NCBI GenBank assembly: GCA_021788515.1
Contig: JAJYKN010000120.1
Span: 1 to 5,622, forward strand
Reading direction: 5' to 3'
Length of the DNA: 5,622 bases
Origin: Nitrospirota bacterium
Lineage (GTDB): Bacteria > Nitrospirota > UBA9217
Shown: positions 1-5,622 of the stretch, piece by piece
Numbering within the stretch: the stretch's first letter is position 1
How the letters are laid out: every line of letters starts with the position of its first letter
Notes under the pieces: model-generated
The model's input: the letters and a program-made list of their open reading frames with translations, nothing else
Databases searched by the model: none
What the model was told of the DNA's origin: nothing
Position numbers and translations under genes: made by a program

Positions 1-1176
1 CGTTTGCATCGTGAGATCGGGCGGCAGGTCGGCGGGCCCGATCACGTTTCCCCGGGACAGCAGCAGGACTCGATGAACAACGTGCTGAAGTTCTCGCACA
101 TTGCCGGGCCATGTATAGGCCGACAGGACTTTCAACGCCTCATCGGTGAACGTTTTTTGCCTGAACACCGGATCATTGCTCTGAAAATGCCTGATCAGCG
201 GCACAATGTCTTCCTGTCTGTCGCGGAGGGGCGGAAGGAAGATATTCAGCGCACTAATCCGGTAGTAGAGGTCCTGCCGGAATGTGCCTTTTTCGATCTC
301 CGCCTTCAGATTCTTGTTCGTCGCAGAGAGGACACGCATATCCACTTTCATTTCCCGCGTACCTCCGAGCCGGTAGAAGCACCCTGTCTCGATGACCCGC
401 AGGAGCTTGACCTGCAGCGGCAGCGGCATATCTCCGATCTCATCAAGGAACAGCGTGCCCTGGTGGGCGATCTCCAGAAGGCCGGGCTTTCGCGCATGGG
501 CGCCCGTAAACGCGCCTTTTTCGTAGCCGAACAACTCGCTTTCGATCATGTTCTCGGGGAGGGCCCCGCAATTGATGACGACATAGGGTTCATCCGACCT
601 GGCGGAAGCGGCGTGGATGGTCCGGGCGACCAGTTCCTTGCCGGTACCGCTCTCCCCGGTGATCAGGACAGGATAGGCTGAACCGGCGACTTTCGCGGCC
701 GTTTCGAGCACTTCCCGCATCGCGGGACTTTCCGCGATCAGTGTCCTCGTTTCCCACTGCCGTTTGACCTGGGTCTTGAGCAGCAGGTTTTCGTTGCGAA
801 GTTTCTTTTTCTCATAAGCCTTTTCGATGACCGGCGCAAGCTCGATAATTTTGAAGGGCTTCATGAGGTAATCATAGGCGCCCAATTTCATCGCCTCAAC
901 TGCGGTCATGACGGTTGCGTGGGCGGTCAGGATGATGACCTCGGTAGGGATTTCCTGGCTCTTGATGCTTTTCAGGACATCGATGCCATCAAGGCCGGGC
1001 ATATTCATATCCAGAAGAAGAACATCAAATTCCTCCTTCTCGAGCAGTTCAAGCGCCTTGCTGCCGTTCTGGACTTCAACGACATGAGAAACCAGCGGGG
1101 AAAGCTCATCCCGAAGGAGTTCCCTGATGTTCTTCTCATCATCGGCAATCATGACTTTTGCAGATGCAAGTCCCAT
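1..1176 (-). CDS. Sigma-54-dependent response regulator, NtrC/AtoC type (3' end outside window)
   Basis: The reading frame starts at ATG 1176 and stays open to the left edge, giving 392 residues without a stop. Residues 7-120 form a receiver domain with acidic pair D12/D13, phosphoacceptor D56 in LLLDMNMPG, switch T84 and K106 in the MKPF motif. A charged linker (about 121-146) leads to a sigma-54 AAA+ domain: Walker A GESGTGKE at 174-181, the sigma-54-contacting GAFTGA loop at 221-226, Walker [11 protein letters not shown] at 240-249, FRQDLYYR with candidate arginine fingers R300/R306, and WPGNVREL at 356-363. The C-terminal Fis-type helix-turn-helix that such proteins (usually about 440-480 residues) carry is cut off. 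The protein should be a cytoplasmic transcription activator driven by a partner histidine kinase; neither kinase nor targets are visible. The Shine-Dalgarno is weak (GGA 7 nt before ATG), but no in-frame start lies just upstream. It is co-directional with the atp operon but separated by a terminator, so probably an independent unit. Confidence 0.95.
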   Translation of the reverse strand, partial: MGLASAKVMIADDEKNIRELLRDELSPLVSHVVEVQNGSKALELLEKEEFDVLLLDMNMPGLDGIDVLKSIKSQEIPTEVIILTAHATVMTAVEAMKLGAYDYLMKPFKIIELAPVIEKAYEKKKLRNENLLLKTQVKRQWETRTLIAESPAMREVLETAAKVAGSAYPVLITGESGTGKELVARTIHAASARSDEPYVVINCGALPENMIESELFGYEKGAFTGAHARKPGLLEIAHQGTLFLDEIGDMPLPLQVKLLRVIETGCFYRLGGTREMKVDMRVLSATNKNLKAEIEKGTFRQDLYYRISALNIFLPPLRDRQEDIVPLIRHFQSNDPVFRQKTFTDEALKVLSAYTWPGNVRELQHVVHRVLLLSRGNVIGPADLPPDLTMQT

Positions 1177-1259
1177 AGTCGTGTCCGTGAAGCAGGTCCC
1201 CCATCCGGAAAGGATGCCCGCCCGATTCCGGTCCGGCGCGGCAGTTGATAATGATTTTA

Positions 1260-1288
1260 ACTATAGCAAAATTATCCTGTGTACACAA
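1260..1288 (-). promoter_or_regulatory. Candidate extended -10 sigma-70-type promoter for the response regulator
   Basis: On the minus strand, TATAGT at 1265-1260 (5 of 6 matches to TATAAT) is preceded by TGC, giving an extended -10 element. A weak -35, TTGTGT at 1288-1283 (3 of 6), lies 17 nt upstream. Transcription would begin near 1253 and leave a leader of about 75 nt before ATG 1176. The surroundings are AT-rich in an otherwise GC-rich window. This is inferred from motif match and position between the atp terminator and the regulator start; no transcript data support it. Confidence 0.45.
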
Positions 1289-1314
1289 TGACAAATTGTC
1301 GTTGTGATGATCAC
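1278..1314. promoter_or_regulatory. Cluster of overlapping inverted repeats, possible operator
   Basis: Three palindromes overlap here. TGTGTACACA (1278-1287) is a perfect 10-bp palindrome. 1284-1306 is an inverted repeat centred on A1295 with 10 of 11 pairs matching; its inner part is GACAA-A-TTGTC and its outer arms are CACAA and TTGTG. GTGAT-G-ATCAC (1304-1314) is a perfect interrupted palindrome. The first two cover the proposed -35 hexamer of the regulator promoter, so a bound dimeric protein could block or aid polymerase there. Which protein binds, if any, cannot be told from the sequence. Confidence 0.35.
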
Positions 1315-1400
1315 GGCAGGACGGCAAGATAAACTCCGGAAAGATCCTTGGAATGACGAAACTCCGCGGGACGCGGCGTTCGAAAAAGAGAGAGGGACAA

Positions 1401-1430
1401 TAAAAAAGCGGCCCCGCATTCGGAGCCGCT
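1401..1430 (-). terminator. Rho-independent terminator of the atp operon
   Basis: Read on the minus strand, a 10-bp stem (AGCGGCTCCG / CGGGGCCGCT, one T-G wobble) closes an AATG tetraloop at 1430-1407. A run of T follows at 1407-1402. It lies about 30 nt after the atpC stop codon, where the operon should end. No T run follows the hairpin on the plus strand, so it should act only in the minus direction. Confidence 0.93.
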
Positions 1431-1460
1431 TCCGGTGCACACGATCGTATCGACCGTGAA

Positions 1461-1886
1461 TTATTTCTGACCGTGCTTCTCGGCCACCTGGATCCTGATC
1501 ATTGCACGGAGCAGCTCGATGCGGTTCTTCTCGTAATCAGCCTGCTCCAGTTTTTCGCTCAAGGCCTTTTCGGCCCGCTCTTTCGCCTGCCGGGCCTCGG
1601 CAATATCGATATCAGCAGCACGGTCGGCGCCTTCGGCGAGGATGACCACGCGTTCCGGCCCTACCTCGGCGTAGCCCCAGTCGACGGCAAGATGGTGCCA
1701 CTCCGCAGCCTCCCGGTAGGAGAGCATGCCGACCTTAAGCGCCGTCAGATAGGGCGTATGGCCGGGCAGAACGCCGAATTCGCCTTCACTGCCCGGAGCG
1801 ATCACTTCGTCAACGCGCTCCGAGCGAACTACCTGGCGGCTCGGCGCAACGATCTCGAGAAGCATTTTTCCTTTTTCAGCGACCAT
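1461..1886 (-). CDS. atpC: F1Fo ATP synthase epsilon subunit
   Basis: This is the epsilon subunit of the F1 sector, which joins gamma to the c-ring and can inhibit ATP hydrolysis through its C-terminal helices. From ATG 1886 the protein has 141 residues, the usual length. The N-terminal beta-sandwich begins at MLLEIVAPSR, and the conserved GSEGEFGVLPGHTP segment is at residues 32-45. The C-terminal part from about residue 92 is a charged, Ala/Glu/Lys-rich helical hairpin. An in-frame ATG at 1913 would add nine residues, but it lies inside the upstream repeat array and has no Shine-Dalgarno. ATG 1886 has GGA 8 nt upstream (SD-like stretch 1897-1890). ATG 1865 is a third option, with AAGGA only 3 nt away. 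The (I/L)DxxRA element that binds ATP in some epsilon subunits reads IDIAEA (93-98), with Glu for Arg. It is the last gene of the operon, followed by the terminator. Confidence 0.95.
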   Translation of the reverse strand: MVAEKGKMLLEIVAPSRQVVRSERVDEVIAPGSEGEFGVLPGHTPYLTALKVGMLSYREAAEWHHLAVDWGYAEVGPERVVILAEGADRAADIDIAEARQAKERAEKALSEKLEQADYEKNRIELLRAMIRIQVAEKHGQK

Positions 1887-1906
1887 GTTCTTTTTCCAAT
1901 CTTCAG

Positions 1907-1977
1907 CACTCATAGCTGATAGCTCGTAGCAGGTAGCTCATAGTCAAAGAGAGCCCAAGAGCCATGAGCTAAGAGCT
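1907..1977 (-). repeat. Heptanucleotide tandem array, AGCT-NNN type, in the atpD-atpC spacer
   Basis: On the minus strand, four-base cores matching or close to AGCT begin at 1977, 1970, 1963, 1955, 1945, 1938, 1931, 1924, 1917 and 1910. Steps are 7 nt except for 8 and 10 in the middle. Five of the ten are exact AGCT; the others are GGCT, GGCT, GACT, TGCT and AGTG. The array fills nearly all of the gap after the atpD stop and covers the upstream ATG candidate of atpC at 1913. A perfect 8-bp inverted repeat (TAGCTCAT at 1934-1941, ATGAGCTA at 1964-1971, 22-nt loop) lies inside it, so the transcript can fold. Confidence 0.8.
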
Positions 1978-1987
1978 GCATTTCCAG

Positions 1988-3467
<1,480 letters not shown>

Positions 3468-3470
<3 letters not shown>

Positions 3471-4334
3471 CTTCAGCGCTTCTGCTCCGCCCACGATCTC
3501 GGAGATCTCCTTGGTGATTGCGGCCTGACGCTGCTTGTTGTACTTCAGCGTATATCGTTCTATCATATCCTTCGCATTCCGCGTAGCGGAGTCCATGGCC
3601 GTCATTTTCGCGCCCATCTCGCTGGCCTGGCTTTCGAGCATCGCGCGGTAAACCTGCACTTCGACGTGCTTCGGCAGGATGGATCCGAGGATAACTTCCG
3701 GATTCGGCTCGTACAGGTAATCGACAGCAGCCATGAACGGATCGGCTTCCGTGGGCGGCTCCACGGGCAGCAGTTTCTCAAGCGTCACTTTCTGCTGCAT
3801 CACGCTCTTGACCTCGTTGTACCGGAGATAGACTTCGTCGGTCTCTCCGGCGGCAAAACGCTCGACGATGTTCTTGCCGACATCAGCCGCCTTCTCATAG
3901 TCGATCATGCCGAGATCGGACCACACCTTGCCGAGCGTGTACCCGGAGCGTTTCCGGAAAAAGTCACGTCCTTTGCGGCCAACGACGTTGACCTTTACTT
4001 CCTTGCCCTGCGCCTGGAACTGCTTAACCGTCTCAACGGCCTTACGCAGGATATTGGTATTATAGGCGCCGCAGAGCCCGCGGTCCGATGTCAGCACAAG
4101 AAGCTTTACCCGTTTCGGTTCCCGCTTGGCCAGGAGAGGGTGCTGCGCCCGCTCCACGCGGCCCGCCAGGTTTGCGATGACCGCCAGCATCTTGCGCGAG
4201 TAGGGACGAGCCGCGATCACGCGGTCCTGGGCCCGCCGAAGCTTCGCCGCAGCCACCATCTTCATGGCTTTTGTGATCTGCTGGGTCTTCTTGATGCTCG
4301 TGATCTTTCTTTTTATATCTCTTAAACTGGCCAT
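3468..4334 (-). CDS. atpG: F1Fo ATP synthase gamma subunit
   Basis: Gamma is the central shaft of F1: its N- and C-terminal helices form a coiled coil inside the alpha3-beta3 ring and pass rotation from the c-ring to the catalytic sites. The 288-residue product has the normal length. The N-terminal helix MASLRDIKRKITSIKKTQQI with the following ITKAMKMVAAAKLRRAQ is typical of the family. The Rossmann-like middle domain carries SDRGLCGAYNTN at 83-94. The C-terminal helix ends with the family signature ITKEISEIVGGA at 273-284. ATG 4334 is chosen because it begins the conserved N-terminus and has GAAGGA 5 nt upstream. It lies 71 nt after atpA, and its stop codon is the edge of the next spacer array. 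Confidence 0.99.
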
Positions 4335-4336
4335 TG

Positions 4337-4402
4337 AGTTCCTTCAAGTTTCGAGTTGCGAGTTTTAAGTTACTTGTCACTCCGAACTACGAACCCCAAA
4401 CT
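4337..4402 (-). repeat. Heptanucleotide tandem array, AGTT/AACT type, in the atpA-atpG spacer
   Basis: In the minus-strand transcript the first half has AGTT-like cores (plus-strand AACT, AACC, AACT, CACT, TACT beginning at 4399, 4392, 4385, 4378 and 4371, all 7 nt apart). The second half has exact AACT cores (plus-strand AGTT beginning at 4368, 4361, 4354, 4347 and 4337, with steps of 7, 7, 7 and 10). The two halves are reverse complements in their cores, so the spacer can form an imperfect long hairpin, for example segments around 4380-4396 against 4349-4364. It fills almost the whole gap between the atpA stop and the atpG start. Confidence 0.78.
4340..4345 (-). promoter_or_regulatory. atpG ribosome binding site embedded in the repeat array
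   Basis: GAAGGA at 4345-4340 lies 5 nt before ATG 4334 and is a good Shine-Dalgarno. It falls between the last two AACT cores of the upstream array, which are 10 nt apart instead of 7. The three additional bases (AGG) are what complete the GAAGGA motif. Confidence 0.75.
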
Positions 4403-4405
4403 GTT

Positions 4406-5622
<1,217 letters not shown>

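Noticed and set aside
4..681. Plus-strand open frame of 225 codons at the left edge
   Set aside because: It is antisense to the AAA+ domain of the response regulator, whose minus-strand frame shows every family motif.
1202..1216. Hairpin CATCC/GGATG in the regulator leader as a riboswitch or attenuator
   Set aside because: A single 5-bp stem with no conserved aptamer-like sequence and no alternative terminator; not enough for a regulatory RNA call.
1139..1327. Minus-strand open frame of 62 codons spanning the regulator promoter and start
   Set aside because: It is in a different frame from the regulator, overlaps its conserved N-terminus, includes the predicted promoter and palindromes, and shows no recognisable motif.
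1364..1376. Perfect 5-bp GC hairpin CCGCG-GGA-CGCGG as a second terminator
   Set aside because: There is no T run on either strand and the stem is too short; expected by chance in GC-rich sequence.

Overview
The window is a stretch of bacterial chromosome in which every supported gene reads on the minus strand, from right to left. It holds the 3' part of an F1Fo ATP synthase operon, atpA (3' part)-atpG-atpD-atpC. An intrinsic terminator follows, then a separately promoted sigma-54-dependent response regulator whose 3' end runs off the left edge. The subunit order is the standard bacterial alpha-gamma-beta-epsilon order. Moderately high GC, rho-independent termination and an NtrC-type regulator suggest a Gram-negative lineage such as Desulfobacterota (former Deltaproteobacteria) or Nitrospirota. 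That placement is an impression from protein flavour, not a proven assignment.

Layout. 4406-5622 is the C-terminal ~80% of the alpha subunit. 3468-4334 is gamma, 1988-3409 is beta, and 1461-1886 (or 1913) is epsilon. Together these encode the F1 catalytic head, its rotor shaft and the regulatory rotor subunit. The delta and Fo genes would be expected upstream, to the right of the window. A 10-bp GC-rich hairpin followed by a T run (1401-1430) closes the operon. The 284-bp gap 1177-1460 contains that terminator, a candidate extended -10 promoter with overlapping inverted repeats (1260-1314), and an untranslated leader. 1-1176 encodes 392 residues of the regulator: a receiver domain plus almost all of a sigma-54 AAA+ domain. 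Its DNA-binding domain lies outside.

The genes themselves are ordinary and all visible catalytic motifs are intact. The unusual material is in the spacers. Each of the three intergenic gaps inside the atp operon carries a degenerate tandem array with a 7-nt period. The unit can be written ARYT-NNN, and each gap has its own version of the core: AATT between atpG and atpD, AGCT between atpD and atpC, and AGTT switching to AACT between atpA and atpG. The arrays abut or overlap start and stop codons, can fold into hairpins, and in one case supply the Shine-Dalgarno sequence of the next gene. The gap after the terminator has no such array. I see no phage, IS, CRISPR, tRNA or rRNA sequence.
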